The position numbers and the translations under genes were made by a program. A DNA stretch of 6,074 bases. Origin: Candidatus Dormiibacterota bacterium (GTDB taxonomy: Bacteria > Chloroflexota > Dormibacteria > Aeolococcales > Aeolococcaceae). The notes under the pieces were generated by a model. That model was not told where the DNA came from, made no database searches, and saw only the letters and a list, made by a program, of their open reading frames with translations. This document shows positions 6,050 through 6,074 of this stretch, piece by piece; position 1 is the first letter of the stretch, and each line of letters starts with the position of its first letter. The stretch spans positions 1 to 6,074 of the forward strand of contig PLDZ01000183.1 of assembly GCA_003136295.1 (NCBI GenBank), written 5' to 3'.

Positions 6050-6074
6050 GGGAGTGTTGAGACCCTGCGACCTT

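Noticed and set aside
4981..6060. A 359-codon open frame on the plus strand opposite the UDP-sulfoquinovose synthase gene
   Set aside because: The minus strand encodes a near-canonical SQD1 protein over the whole span. The plus-strand product shows no family motif and is a shadow of that coding sequence.
6037..6074. Possible promoter for the minus-strand block
   Set aside because: Only 38 bases are visible and I find no convincing -10/-35 pair. The promoter or further upstream genes may lie outside the window.

Overview
The window is GC-rich DNA with tightly packed genes and frequent GTG starts. Together with a stand-alone (not PutA-fused) proline dehydrogenase, this suggests a high-GC actinobacterium, perhaps a Thermoleophilia- or Acidimicrobiia-like lineage. 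That placement is inference: no rRNA or other marker gene is present. I see no tRNA, CRISPR array, insertion sequence or phage gene.

Layout. Bases 1-345 (+) hold the C-terminal third of a proline dehydrogenase. Its TGA stop overlaps by one base the ATG of a GalE-like NAD-dependent sugar-nucleotide epimerase (345-1289, +). The epimerase stop abuts, with no spacer, the stop of a four-gene block on the minus strand. In transcription order that block is a UDP-sulfoquinovose synthase (SQD1/SqdB type, 6036-4810), a DPM1-like family 2 glycosyltransferase (4804-4061), an ArnT/PMT-like membrane GT-C glycosyltransferase with a soluble C-terminal domain (4060-2525), and a second multi-pass GT-C-like membrane protein (2528-1290). 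The junctions are 5 bp, 0 bp and a 4-bp GTGA overlap, so the four genes look like one translationally coupled operon.

How they may work together. The SqdB homologue would make UDP-sulfoquinovose from UDP-glucose and sulfite. The DPM1-like enzyme would move a sugar from a nucleotide donor to a polyprenyl phosphate on the cytoplasmic face. The two GT-C proteins would use lipid-linked sugars on the outer face. The convergent epimerase could supply another nucleotide sugar. The usual sulfolipid-completing GT4 enzyme (SqdX/SQD2) is not in the window. The arrangement therefore raises the possibility of a sulfosugar-bearing surface glycan, lipid or glycoprotein rather than, or besides, the classical sulfolipid SQDG. 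This is a hypothesis, and the operon may extend past base 6074.

There is no gene-free stretch longer than about 40 bases. The only non-coding sequence of note is the 38-base leader at 6037-6074, which carries a clear ribosome binding site.
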